Shown: piece after piece, positions 1-8,115 of the stretch | Layout: each line of letters starts with the position of its first letter | How positions within the stretch are numbered: position 1 is the stretch's first letter | NCBI GenBank assembly: GCA_030550025.1 | Contig: JAUQQC010000001.1 | Location: forward strand, 186,001 to 250,000 | Direction: 5' to 3' | Source: Acidobacteriota bacterium | Lineage (GTDB): Bacteria; Acidobacteriota; Blastocatellia; HR10 | DNA: 64,000 nucleotides | Notes under the pieces: generated by a model | Seen by the model: only the letters and a program-made list of their open reading frames with translations | What the model was told of the DNA's origin: nothing | The model's database searches: none | Program-made: the position numbers and the translations under genes

Positions 1-517
1 CATCGACGCCGTTCTCGATGGCGATCGGATATCCCGCACATTGCGCCCACGCTTCTTGAAGCTGCGCGTGGACGAGGACGATACGGGATGCCCGCCGGGC
101 GACCACAGCTTGCCACATCCGATAGAGCCATCGCGGATAGGATTCGCGCGCTTCGTGCACATGGTAGAGGCACGGCACACGCGCTCTTCGTGCGGCGATC
201 CCCGCCCACAGCGTGTACACGCCGTTGACGTGCACGAGGTCAGGCCGCCAGGCGCGAACGAGCTGTTCGAGGCGACGCACCGTCTCGGGGAATTCGAGGA
301 GATGGCGAGCGATCATCACGGGGGAACGCCGAAGCGGCGTCATGGGGACGAAGACGATGGGCCCGAGATCCTCCCCATGAACGCGCGTCAGAGGGCCGGC
401 CTCCGGGAGAACGACGAGCGTCTCATGCCCGCGCCGCCGAAGGTACTTCGTCAAGAGAGCAAGCATGCGACCGGCGCCGGTCAGATACGGACTCGGGTGG
501 ACGAAGAGCACGCGCAT
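1..517 (-). CDS. GT4-like glycosyltransferase, N-terminal part (cut by window start)
   Basis: The frame opens at an ATG at 517 and is still open at base 1, so about 172 N-terminal residues are present. They form the acceptor-side Rossmann domain of a GT-B glycosyltransferase: a hydrophobic first strand followed by a Gly-rich turn (FVHPSPYLTGAGR), then the typical DLVHVNGVY strand and a helix beginning ARRARVPCLYHVHEA. The donor-binding domain with the E-x7-E motif lies outside the window, so GT4 is an inference from the N-terminal pattern. Its start lies inside the preceding GT2 gene (37 bp overlap, same strand), so the two are probably translated from one message and act on the same surface or exported glycan. 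Confidence 0.8.
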   Translation of the reverse strand, partial: MRVLFVHPSPYLTGAGRMLALLTKYLRRRGHETLVVLPEAGPLTRVHGEDLGPIVFVPMTPLRRSPVMIARHLLEFPETVRRLEQLVRAWRPDLVHVNGVYTLWAGIAARRARVPCLYHVHEARESYPRWLYRMWQAVVARRASRIVLVHAQLQEAWAQCAGYPIAIENGVD

Positions 518-1446
518 GGTGTGATCTCGCCCACACGGTGTGCGAGCGCGTATTTCAACAGCACGAGGTCTCTCCGGAAGCGCGCCCCGTTCCCGCGAAA
601 GAGCGCTCGCGCCAGATCGAGCGAGAGCATACGGAGGATGAGGACGAGGGCCAGTCCCAAGCGGAAGAGCAGCAGGGGCAGGCGTCCTCCGTGCTTGGCG
701 AAATAGCGCAAGTTCGATTTCACGGCTTCGATCTCTCGCCGCTCTTCGTTTTGGCGGCTGCTCGCCCCGTGATGGTGAAGAAGGATGAGGTCCGGCGCGC
801 AGGCGATTTTGTATCCGACTCGACGCATGCGGAGGAGCCAATCGGCATCTTCACCGTAAAGGAAGAAGCCCTCGTCCAGGAGCCCGACCGTCTCCAAGAC
901 TTCGCGCCGCACGATCATCGCCGCGCCGGAGATGGATTCGGTCTCGTACAAGGGCCCCTGGGGAGAGGGGTCAAGCGGCTTCAGATGAAGAGGGATTTCG
1001 CGACGCCGAGGGATACTGTATTGGGCGAGCGTCCCGAGCAACGACTTCGCGCGCGCCGCCGAATAATGCTGCGTGCGCCCGTTCGGGTAGATCAAGCGAG
1101 GACCAGCTGCCCCAACCTCCGGATGAGCATCGAGCCGCCGCAGGAGTGGGCCAAGCACATCCGCGCAGAACTCGGTGTCGCTGTTCAGGAGCATGACATA
1201 CCGACCGCGCGCTTGCCGCAAGCCCTGATTGCATGCCCGGGCGAATCCGACATTCATGGCGTTCTCGATCAGCCGGACGTCGGGGAACTCCTCTCGCACC
1301 AGGCGAGCCGTGCCGTCCTCCGACGCGTTCTCCACGACAATGACTTCGATCCGGAGGCCGCGCGCGAAGGCGAAGAGGGAGCGCAAGCAGCGCGCCGTCA
1401 GCTCGCGCGTGTTATGGCTCACGATGATGATTGAGAGATCACACAT
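481..1446 (-). CDS. GT2 family glycosyltransferase (rhamnosyltransferase-like)
   Basis: A 321-residue GT-A enzyme that would transfer a sugar from a nucleotide donor to a growing polysaccharide. The start MCDLSIIIVSHNTREL is the standard GT2 opening strand; the donor-binding acidic motif is NSDTE near residue 100, and the acidic catalytic region is EDADWLLRMRR near residue 215. A hydrophobic C-terminal stretch (LLLFRLGLALVLILRML) could peripherally anchor it to the inner membrane. I chose the ATG at 1446 because the family fold begins there, although the open frame extends much further upstream. A TATAAT box (1474-1479) lies about 28 bases upstream of this start. The downstream GT4 gene overlaps its 3' end. 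Confidence 0.88.
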   Translation of the reverse strand: MCDLSIIIVSHNTRELTARCLRSLFAFARGLRIEVIVVENASEDGTARLVREEFPDVRLIENAMNVGFARACNQGLRQARGRYVMLLNSDTEFCADVLGPLLRRLDAHPEVGAAGPRLIYPNGRTQHYSAARAKSLLGTLAQYSIPRRREIPLHLKPLDPSPQGPLYETESISGAAMIVRREVLETVGLLDEGFFLYGEDADWLLRMRRVGYKIACAPDLILLHHHGASSRQNEERREIEAVKSNLRYFAKHGGRLPLLLFRLGLALVLILRMLSLDLARALFRGNGARFRRDLVLLKYALAHRVGEITPCACSSSTRVRI

Positions 1447-1473
1447 GGCGCTTCGGCCCGTAGCGGCTTGAAG

Positions 1474-1502
1474 ATTATATCCACTCCGGCTAACATTGGC
1501 AC
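1474..1502 (-). promoter_or_regulatory. Candidate sigma70-type promoter for the GT2-GT4 operon
   Basis: On the minus strand a perfect TATAAT box (1479 to 1474) is preceded after 17 bp by GTGCCA (1502 to 1497), a 4/6 match to the -35 consensus. Expected start of transcription is near 1467, about 20 bases before the GT2 ATG. It overlaps the region before the divergent S26-like gene. Read by eye; not experimentally supported. Confidence 0.5.
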
Positions 1503-1516
1503 GGTACGGAGCGGAT

Positions 1517-1990
1517 ATGCCGGCGTTCAAGGAGATGAAGACATATCGTGGGCAGCGGCTGCGGCTCGATCTGCCGGACCTTCTGGAGTACGCCCGGTTC
1601 GAGCTTTCGCGGAATCGCTCCCTGCGCTTGGAGATGTCCGGACCAACCATGCGCCCGACGATCGAAGAGGGCGACATCCTCACCATCGAGCCCGTGGATG
1701 TGACGACCATTCGCCCGCAGGACATCGTGCTCTACGCGACGAGCAGCGGCACGGCCGTTGTGCAACGAGTGATCGCGCTTGAAGAGCGCGGCGGATGCAC
1801 CTATGCCATCACGCGGGGGGATCGCGCGGAGGTTCCCGGCACTCCGATCGCTCTCCATCAAATCCTCGGGCGCGTCGTCGCGATCGAGCGCCGAAGAAGT
1901 GGGCGCACGATCTCACTTAAGCGGGAATCCTCCCTGAGAGAGCGATTGCGTCATCTCTTACGTCGCCTCTTTGGCCGGAAGCGGAAGTGA
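1517..1990 (+). CDS. S24/S26 signal-peptidase-fold protein with substituted catalytic residues
   Basis: A 157-residue soluble protein with the S26/LexA-type beta fold. The box around residues 41-53 reads SGPTMRPTIEEGD and aligns with the signal peptidase box SGxSMxPTxxxGD, but the nucleophilic Ser is Thr44. The second catalytic box, normally a Lys or His directly before Arg-Val, reads VVQRVIAL, with Gln83 there. There is no N-terminal membrane anchor, unlike true signal peptidase I. It may therefore be a non-proteolytic binder or use Thr. The ATG at 1517 was chosen over a TTG at 1496 because GGAG lies 6 bases upstream of it. It is divergent from the GT2-GT4 operon; similar small S26-like genes occur beside polysaccharide genes, but the role here is unknown. 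Confidence 0.75.
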   Translation: MPAFKEMKTYRGQRLRLDLPDLLEYARFELSRNRSLRLEMSGPTMRPTIEEGDILTIEPVDVTTIRPQDIVLYATSSGTAVVQRVIALEERGGCTYAITRGDRAEVPGTPIALHQILGRVVAIERRRSGRTISLKRESSLRERLRHLLRRLFGRKRK

Positions 1991-2001
1991 GGGTCATGTC
2001 C

Positions 2002-2532
2002 TCACGGGGCGAGAATCCGACCTAACCAGCCCTGACGAAAAAGCACACCGGCTTCTCCAGAGGCGATGAGAGCGAGTAGGCGAATCACCCATACGCCGAG
2101 AGCCAAAACGAAGGCGAGGCCTACGATCCAAGGCGGCATCCGAATTCGTTCACCGAGAGCGCTCCAGCAGCGGAGCGAAACGCGCGAAGGAGCGATCGCT
2201 TTCGAGAGTGCGGAGAGTCCGAGGAGGAGCCATCCTACTGCGGCGATCGGGCTGAGTGGATGGAGGGAGAGCGCCGCTTCCCATTGCCCGTGCGCCAGCG
2301 CGTTGAGCGCGCGCGTCATCCCGCATCCGGGACACGGCCATCCGGTGAGTCGGCGAAAGGGGCAGAGGATGACCGAGGTCATCGGGGGCGAAGATGACAA
2401 GCCCACCAGGAGCGCGATGAGCACGACAAGGAGAAGTTCAGCCAAAGCCGTCGTGCGTTCCCCCAAGGCGGCGCTTCGCCGTGAGCTGCTCTCTCGCCGT
2501 GGGCTCCATCCTTCTGCGCTTCCGATCCTCAT
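2002..2532 (-). CDS. DUF2752 membrane protein
   Basis: A 176-residue protein with about three hydrophobic segments (near residues 32-50, 90-105 and 140-160). The family signature is clear: CPFRRLTGWPCPGCGMTRA, with a CPxCG-type motif between the first two segments, followed by an Ala/Leu-rich segment ending at HPLSP. DUF2752 proteins are small inner-membrane proteins of unknown function. The ATG at 2532 overlaps the stop of the upstream zinc-ribbon gene in an ATGA quadruplet, implying translational coupling, which is why I prefer it to the much longer upstream extension of the frame. The pair probably forms one membrane unit; what it does cannot be read from sequence. Confidence 0.8.
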   Translation of the reverse strand: MRIGSAEGWSPRRESSSRRSAALGERTTALAELLLVVLIALLVGLSSSPPMTSVILCPFRRLTGWPCPGCGMTRALNALAHGQWEAALSLHPLSPIAAVGWLLLGLSALSKAIAPSRVSLRCWSALGERIRMPPWIVGLAFVLALGVWVIRLLALIASGEAGVLFRQGWLGRILAP

Positions 2533-3122
2533 GTTCGCCCTCTCACGACCTGCCAGAGGTGATTCAATTCGCTCTGCATGAGCGCGAGGCTGACCAGGCC
2601 CAAGCTCAGGATGCCGAGGATGAGAGAGATCACGGGCAGATCCCCTCCGGTCAATCCCGCGCGGCGCTTGAGCTCCAGGATGAGCGAGGGGTATCGGTAG
2701 AGGAGGTAAATCCACCACACGCCGCACGTGATGACCGAGAGAAGAAGATCCAATCCCGGACGCGGCTCATCTTGCGCGAGCGCTCGGCGCAGGTCGCGAC
2801 CGATCAGATACATCCAGATGGGGGCGAAGAGACCGCAGCTGAGAAGCGAGAGGACGACATAGAGCGCCACGTTTCGCTCCGGACCCGGCGCCCCTAAGAA
2901 CGCGCGGGGATGCGCCCACGGGGAGAGCGCTCCCCATTCCTCCATCGAGAGGTGCGATTTCGCTTCGACCGAAGGAGTCGCTGGGGCGAAGATACTTCGA
3001 TACTCGCTCGACTCCTCCTCCGGAGGAGGGGATATGCGCCACCCGCAGCGGGTGCAGAACTTCACTCCTGGACGAATCGGGGCGCCACAGCGCGAGCAAT
3101 ATGTCCGAGCCGTGTCGGTCAC
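2529..3122 (-). CDS. Zinc-ribbon DUF4234-like membrane protein
   Basis: A 197-residue protein. An N-terminal zinc ribbon is formed by Cys9, Cys12, Cys23 and Cys26 (YCSRCG and FCTRCG). After a linker of about 60 residues come a hydrophobic segment (VALYVVLSLLSCGLFAPIW), a second (LLLSVITCGVWWIYLLY) and a third near the C-terminus. This segment pair with Trp-Tyr-rich ends resembles DUF4234. The start is a GTG at 3122, only 8 codons before the first Cys of the ribbon, so the start is well constrained. No Shine-Dalgarno sequence precedes it and the predicted -10 box is about 9 bases away, so the message may be nearly leaderless. Coupled to the downstream DUF2752 gene. Confidence 0.75.
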   Translation of the reverse strand: MTDTARTYCSRCGAPIRPGVKFCTRCGWRISPPPEEESSEYRSIFAPATPSVEAKSHLSMEEWGALSPWAHPRAFLGAPGPERNVALYVVLSLLSCGLFAPIWMYLIGRDLRRALAQDEPRPGLDLLLSVITCGVWWIYLLYRYPSLILELKRRAGLTGGDLPVISLILGILSLGLVSLALMQSELNHLWQVVRGRT

Positions 3123-3130
3123 CAGCGCTC

Positions 3131-3160
3131 ATTATGGAGGAAGGGCCGGGAGTGTGGCAA
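3131..3160 (-). promoter_or_regulatory. Promoter for the zinc-ribbon/DUF2752 pair
   Basis: Minus-strand TTGCCA (3160 to 3155), 18 bp spacer, CATAAT (3136 to 3131): each box is a 5/6 match to consensus. The expected transcription start, around 3124, is only about two bases before the GTG at 3122. Confidence 0.6.
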
Positions 3161-3199
3161 TAGCAGGCGCGATTGCTCCGCGCTCGGAGTTCTGATACC

Positions 3200-5215
3200 A
3201 TGCTCCCTTCATATCGCATGGCGAGGGGAGGGAAGATCCTGGTGGTCTCTGCGCTCTCGCTGGGACTTTCCATCGGGAGCGCGAGGTCTGCGTCGCAGGA
3301 GGGGCGGCGAATGGCCGAAGAGTACATGGGCAAGGTGACAGCACCGGAATTTCCCGAAGGATTGGAGTGGTTGAACACGAAGCGTCCGCTCACGCTTCGA
3401 GACTTGCGGGGAAAAGTCGTGCTGCTCGATTTCTGGACCTATTGTTGCATCAACTGCATGCACGTCCTCCCGGAGTTGAAGAAGCTGGAGCGGCGCTTTG
3501 AGCGTGAGCTGGTCGTCATCGGCGTGCATTCGGCCAAGTTCCCGGCCGAGCGGGAGACCGAGAACATCCGCCAGGCGATCTTGCGCTATGGGATCGAACA
3601 TCCGGTGGTGAACGATCGCGAGATGCTCGTCTGGCGGCTCTATGGCGCGCGCGCGTGGCCGACGCTCGTGCTCATTGATCCGCGTGGGAAGATCGTCGGG
3701 CAGGTCTCTGGGGAGATCACGGCTGAGGTCTTCGGTACCGTGATCGCCGAAGTGATTCGCACATTCGACGCGCGCGGGCAGATCGATCGCCGGCCCATTC
3801 GGTTTGAGCTGGAGCGAGAGCGCGCTCCAGAGCCGGTGCTCTCCTTTCCGGGGAAGGTCCTCGCTGATGCGGCTTCCGGGCGCCTCTTCATCGCCGATTC
3901 GAATCACCACCGCATCGTCGTCGTGGCGCTCGCCGATGGGACGATCCTTGACGTGATCGGGCAAGGGGAGGCTGGATTCCGAGATGGCGATTTCGAGACG
4001 GCGCAGTTCCGTCATCCGCAAGGACTGGCGGTGCGTGGCGCGATGCTCTACGTCGCCGATACAGAGAATCATGCCATTCGTGAAGTGAACATGAACGCAC
4101 GCCAGGTGCGGACGATTGCGGGGACAGGCCATCAATTGCGCCGTCCGTTTCATCCGGGAGGACCGGCCCTTCAGGTGGATCTGAATTCGCCGTGGGACGT
4201 GGTGCTTGTGGACGATCAGCTCTACATCGCCATGGCGGGATCGCATCAGCTCTGGGTGCTGGATTTGAAGACGAAAGTCGCGAGGCCGTATGCGGGAAGC
4301 GGATACGAGGGGTGTCAGGATGGGCCTTTGCTGGAAGCGTCGCTCGCTCAGCCGAGTGGGCTGGCGACCGACGGCCGGCGGCTCTACGTCGCCGATAGTG
4401 AGGCGAGCGCCATTCGAGCGGTTGATCTCGACCCACGCGGGCGCGTGGAGACGCTCGTCGGTGAGGATCTCTTCGTCTTCGGCGATCGCGATGGACCGAG
4501 CCATCGAGCTCGGTTACAACATCCGCTCGGCGTGGCCTTTCATGATGGCGTCCTCTACGTGGCCGACACGTACAACAACAAGATCAAGAAGCTCTTCCCG
4601 ATTGTGCGGCAGGTCGTCACGTTCCTGGGGACCGGAGAAGCCGGACTGCGCGACGGCGAGCGCCCCCTCTTTGACGAACCAGGAGGGGTTAGTGTCGCCG
4701 ACGGGAAGCTCTATATCGCCGATACGAACAATCACGTCATTCGCGTCGCCGATCTGCAAACGGGGCGTGTCGCGACGCTGGAATTGAAGGGGGTGGAGCG
4801 CTTGCGTCCGCGTGCGAAGGCGATGCCGTCCTCCTCCGGCAATGTGTTGACGCTGCCCGCCCAGCGGGTGGCACCGGGCGTGGGGACGCTCGTCCTCTCC
4901 CTGCGGTTGCCCAATGGGCATAAGCTGAATGAGCAAGCCCCGTCTTACGTCTCGCTGCGTGCTGAAGGCGATCCCGTGGTGCGCTTCGCTCAGCAGGAGA
5001 CGACGCTGACGTTTCATCGTCCGACGTTCCCGATCTCGCTCCCGGTCACTTTCCATGAGGGACAGGGCCGCCTCATCGTTGAATGGACACTCTACTACTG
5101 CCGGTCCGAGGTCAGTGGCCTCTGCTACTTCGCCGAAGCTCGCCAGGAAGTCCCCGTGGAGGTGAGGCCCAGTTCCGGACCTCCGCGCCTCTCGCTCACA
5201 TATGAGGTGAGGTGA
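3200..5215 (+). CDS. Thioredoxin-like plus NHL beta-propeller protein (NHLRC2-like)
   Basis: A 671-residue exported protein. A short hydrophobic leader (about residues 12-30) is followed by a thioredoxin fold (about 55-200) with FWTYCCINCMHVLPE, the CCINC form of the redox motif typical of NHLRC2-type proteins. Then come about six NHL repeats (220-540), each with the D/N-x-x-N-H/N-x-I pattern (ADSNHHRIVV, ADTENHAIREV, ADTYNNKIKK, ADTNNHVIRV), and a C-terminal beta domain. The fold suggests a periplasmic redox or scaffold protein; its substrate is unknown. The ATG at 3200 has GGAG about 10 bases upstream; an ATG at 3218 is the alternative. It is divergent from the zinc-ribbon pair and convergent with the era operon. 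Confidence 0.85.
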   Translation: MLPSYRMARGGKILVVSALSLGLSIGSARSASQEGRRMAEEYMGKVTAPEFPEGLEWLNTKRPLTLRDLRGKVVLLDFWTYCCINCMHVLPELKKLERRFERELVVIGVHSAKFPAERETENIRQAILRYGIEHPVVNDREMLVWRLYGARAWPTLVLIDPRGKIVGQVSGEITAEVFGTVIAEVIRTFDARGQIDRRPIRFELERERAPEPVLSFPGKVLADAASGRLFIADSNHHRIVVVALADGTILDVIGQGEAGFRDGDFETAQFRHPQGLAVRGAMLYVADTENHAIREVNMNARQVRTIAGTGHQLRRPFHPGGPALQVDLNSPWDVVLVDDQLYIAMAGSHQLWVLDLKTKVARPYAGSGYEGCQDGPLLEASLAQPSGLATDGRRLYVADSEASAIRAVDLDPRGRVETLVGEDLFVFGDRDGPSHRARLQHPLGVAFHDGVLYVADTYNNKIKKLFPIVRQVVTFLGTGEAGLRDGERPLFDEPGGVSVADGKLYIADTNNHVIRVADLQTGRVATLELKGVERLRPRAKAMPSSSGNVLTLPAQRVAPGVGTLVLSLRLPNGHKLNEQAPSYVSLRAEGDPVVRFAQQETTLTFHRPTFPISLPVTFHEGQGRLIVEWTLYYCRSEVSGLCYFAEARQEVPVEVRPSSGPPRLSLTYEVR

Positions 5216-5436
5216 GTCCCTGTGCGATCGCATGAGGGAACCCCCCTGCGGTTTCCGAGAGCAAGACCAAATGAGCTCAAGGGGCGGCCTCGTGGCCTGA
5301 CAAGCTGGTGTGGCTCGTCGTCGGTCGGACTGATATTTGTTTCCGCAGCGTTAGGATCGAGAGGGCGAATAGAGCGATTCCCGTCTCCACCGTGCGTGTG
5401 CGCGGCGGCGGTGGATAAGGGTTCTCTTCATCCGTT

Positions 5437-6345
5437 TCATTGCTCCAAGCCCAGTTGGGTGAGCAGGGCGTCGTTTTCGCGCCATTTCTCCCGGACTTTG
5501 ACGTAGAGCTCCAGGAAGACCTTCTTCCCGAAGAGGAATTCGATCTCCTCGCGGGCGAGCGTGCCGATCTTCTTCAAGCGTTCCCCCCCCTTGCCGATGA
5601 TGATCGGCTTTTGTGACTCGCGCTCGACCAAGATCACGCAATGGATGCGGAGCAGATCCCCTTCTTCTTTGAAGCTCTCGGTGTAGACGGCCGTGACGTA
5701 GGGGATCTCGTCGCGCGTGACCATGAGGATCTTCTCGCGCACGATCTCGGCCACTAGGACGCGTTCGGGCTGATCCGTGATCTCGCCTTCGGGGTAATAC
5801 AAGGGCCCTTCCGGGAGATGCTCGAAGAGGCAACGGAGGAGCAGATCCACATTCTCTCCCGTGAGGGCGGAGATGGGGATGTATTCTTTGAAATCGCACT
5901 CGCGGCGATAGAGGTCAATGAGCGGGAGAAGCTGGCGCTTATCCTTCAGCCGATCGATTTTGTTCAGCAGGAGGAAGGCCGGTTTCCCCGCTCGCTTCAC
6001 CATCTCCAGCACGAAGCGATCGCCGCTGCCGAAGGGCTCGGTCACGTCGGTCATCAGGAGCAAGAGGTCCACATCGGCGACGGCGGCTTCGACGGCGCGC
6101 ATCATGCGCTCGTTCATACGATGGATGGGTTTGTGAATCCCCGGCGTGTCCACGAAGATGATCTGTCCTTCCGGACGGGTGAGGATTCCGCGAATGCGCC
6201 AGCGCGTCGTCTGCGGTTTATCCGAGACGGCGGCGATCTTCTGACCGATGAGCTGATTCAGGAGCGTGGACTTCCCGACGTTCGGTCGGCCGATGAGGGC
6301 GACGAATCCGGATTTCGTTGGGCGATCGGCGCCTTCCTCTGGCAT
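5437..6345 (-). CDS. era: GTPase Era
   Basis: A 302-residue ribosome-assembly GTPase that binds the 3' end of 16S rRNA during 30S maturation. The G domain shows GRPNVGKST (G1, residues 19-27), DTPG (66-69) and NKID (128-131); the C-terminal KH domain carries IIIGKGGERLKKIG, the GxxG loop that binds RNA. Length is typical. I chose the ATG at 6345 because AGGTGA lies 8 bases upstream and it leaves a 7 bp gap to the preceding gene; the ATG at 6375 would overlap that gene. It is the last gene of the phoH-ybeY-corC-era block, a widely conserved order. The region from 5216 to 5436 downstream holds no gene or clear terminator. Confidence 0.97.
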   Translation of the reverse strand: MPEEGADRPTKSGFVALIGRPNVGKSTLLNQLIGQKIAAVSDKPQTTRWRIRGILTRPEGQIIFVDTPGIHKPIHRMNERMMRAVEAAVADVDLLLLMTDVTEPFGSGDRFVLEMVKRAGKPAFLLLNKIDRLKDKRQLLPLIDLYRRECDFKEYIPISALTGENVDLLLRCLFEHLPEGPLYYPEGEITDQPERVLVAEIVREKILMVTRDEIPYVTAVYTESFKEEGDLLRIHCVILVERESQKPIIIGKGGERLKKIGTLAREEIEFLFGKKVFLELYVKVREKWRENDALLTQLGLEQ

Positions 6346-6352
6346 GAAGGAT

Positions 6353-7648
6353 TCACCTGCCGGCAGCGGCCGCATGAGAGATCCCCCCCTTTTCTTCCGG
6401 AGATGGCGAAGGAGACGGTGGATGGATGCGCACCGTGCGAATGCGGCGGGCGTCGGCCTCCACGACCTCGAAGCGGAAGCCCTTATATTCGATGCCTTCG
6501 CCGACAGCGGGAAGATGGTCCAGATGTTTGAGGATCAAGCCGGCCACCGTCGTGAAGTCGTCGCTCTCGATCTCGGTGTGGAAGAAGAGTTCGAGCTTTC
6601 GGACGTCGGTCGTCCCTTTGACGAGGAACGTTCCATCAGGTTGAGCGAGGATCTCGGCGGGCTCGGGTTGCCCCTCATCGTGGATCTCCCCGATGATCTC
6701 CTCCAGCAGATCCTCCAGCGTGACCACGCCAGCAACGCCTCCATATTCGTCCACGACGAGGGCGATATGAAGACGGGCGCGCTTCATCTCCTGCAACAGC
6801 TCGGCGGCGCGTTTGGTCTCCGGCACGAAGTAGGCGGGTCGCAACGCGACGGTGACCTGCTCCTTCGCTCGACCCGCGAGGTGAGCGGCCACGAGATCGC
6901 GAAGGACGACGATCCCTTCGACATCGTCCAAGTGCTCGCGATAGACGGGCAGTCGCGAATATCGGGTCTCGACCATCGTGCGGAGGGCTTCTTCGATAGT
7001 CGCCTGGACGGAAATCGCCACGATGTCGCTACGGGGCGTCATCACGTCGCGGACACGCCGATCGCCGAGTTCCACGATCGATTGGATGAGCTGCCCCTCG
7101 GATTCTTCGATGATACCCTCTTGTTCTCCCACGTCAATGAGGGCTTGAATCTCCTCGCCGGAGCTCTCCTCCTCGGGGGGCTCCGGCATTCGAGCTTTCG
7201 CGGCTTGAAGCGCGCGATAGATGGGATACGCTGGGGGCCAGAAGAGCGCGTAAAAGGCCGAGAACACAGGGAGCAGCCGCAACAGCATGCGCTCGGGGTC
7301 ATTCTGCACCAGAAGGCGCGGAAGGAACTGCCGGAACAGGCTGATGATGAGGATCATGACGATGAGACTCGCCGTGAGCGGATATTCGACGCCCCATCGC
7401 TCGAACAGAGAGACGGCGGCGATGGTCAACAGAACGATCATCAATTGGATGCCCATGCTGAGCGTCAAGAGCAAGCGCTGGCGGTTCTCGACGAGTTCTC
7501 GAAGGCGGCGCGGGCGGAAGCGACGTTCGTGCTCGACGAGTAGGATGCGCAATTGCACATCGCTAAGCTGCGCCAGCGCGCTCTCGAAGGTCGCCAAGAG
7601 CACGAGGATCAGTAGACAAACGATGCTCGCGAGGGTCAACATATCCAC
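6353..7648 (-). CDS. CNNM/CorC-type hemolysin-family transporter with CBS pair
   Basis: A 431-residue inner-membrane protein. The N-terminal CNNM domain (about residues 1-150) has hydrophobic segments, the first being LASIVCLLILVLLATFESA. It is followed by a CBS pair (about 205-325), with RVRDVMTPRSDIV and VVDEYGGVAGVVTLEDLLEEI, and a C-terminal CorC/HlyC domain (about 340-420). Family members are implicated in Mg2+/Co2+ efflux or homeostasis; the hemolysin name is historical. The first Met is used; the second Met, two codons later, is equally possible. It sits between ybeY and era, the usual place for this gene. The acidic-to-basic tail SPSPSPEEKGG is low complexity. Confidence 0.88.
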   Translation of the reverse strand: MDMLTLASIVCLLILVLLATFESALAQLSDVQLRILLVEHERRFRPRRLRELVENRQRLLLTLSMGIQLMIVLLTIAAVSLFERWGVEYPLTASLIVMILIISLFRQFLPRLLVQNDPERMLLRLLPVFSAFYALFWPPAYPIYRALQAAKARMPEPPEEESSGEEIQALIDVGEQEGIIEESEGQLIQSIVELGDRRVRDVMTPRSDIVAISVQATIEEALRTMVETRYSRLPVYREHLDDVEGIVVLRDLVAAHLAGRAKEQVTVALRPAYFVPETKRAAELLQEMKRARLHIALVVDEYGGVAGVVTLEDLLEEIIGEIHDEGQPEPAEILAQPDGTFLVKGTTDVRKLELFFHTEIESDDFTTVAGLILKHLDHLPAVGEGIEYKGFRFEVVEADARRIRTVRIHPPSPSPSPEEKGGISHAAAAGR

Positions 7649-7660
7649 ATCGGGAATCGT

Positions 7661-8089
7661 TTATGGAATGAGCGTGCGTCGGAGGCGACGTTCCAATCGA
7701 CGCATCTCTCCCTGATCGGTCTCGTGATCGTAACCGCACAGATGCAGCACGCCGTGGATGATCAAGTTCCGCAGCTCTCGATCGAGCGGAATGCGCCATC
7801 GCGCGGCGTATCGTCGCGCCGTCTCCACCGAGATGACGACGTCGCCGAGATACGGCAACGGCTCCGGACTATCGGGATCTCGCTCGCCGAAAGGGAAGGA
7901 GAGGACATCGGTGGGCCGGTCAACGCCCCGGAATTCGCGATTGAGGTGACGGATCGCCCGATCGCCGACGAGCACGATCGTGACTGCGTGCCCACTCTTG
8001 CCGACGGCCGCGAGGACACGCTCGGCGAATCGCGCCAAGCCTCGCGCCTCCACGCGGTGTCTCCGTTGACGATTCAGCATGAGAACCAT
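7661..8089 (-). CDS. ybeY: Endoribonuclease YbeY
   Basis: A 142-residue metal-dependent RNase involved in 16S rRNA 3'-end maturation and ribosome quality control. The metal site HGVLHLCGYDHETD (about residues 114-127) supplies the three His of H-x3-H-x5-H. The upstream motifs VLVGDRAIRHLNREFRG and RPTDVLSFPF are also diagnostic. The Met at 8089 and one at 8080 are both possible. It lies 12 bp before the CorC-type gene and 26 bp after phoH in the same direction, the order found in most bacteria, and is surely co-transcribed with them. Confidence 0.96.
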   Translation of the reverse strand: MVLMLNRQRRHRVEARGLARFAERVLAAVGKSGHAVTIVLVGDRAIRHLNREFRGVDRPTDVLSFPFGERDPDSPEPLPYLGDVVISVETARRYAARWRIPLDRELRNLIIHGVLHLCGYDHETDQGEMRRLERRLRRTLIP

Positions 8090-8115
8090 CGCTCAGGACG
8101 CTCCGCCGTCGAGGG

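Noticed and set aside
538-1434. Long rightward open frame opposite the GT2 gene
   Set aside because: It is antisense to a gene with clear GT2 motifs, has no family features, and open frames of this kind are common opposite GC-rich genes.
5216-5436. tRNA or small RNA in the gap between the NHL protein and era
   Set aside because: No T-loop-like GTTCGA with matching arms and no stable hairpin followed by a T-run was found.
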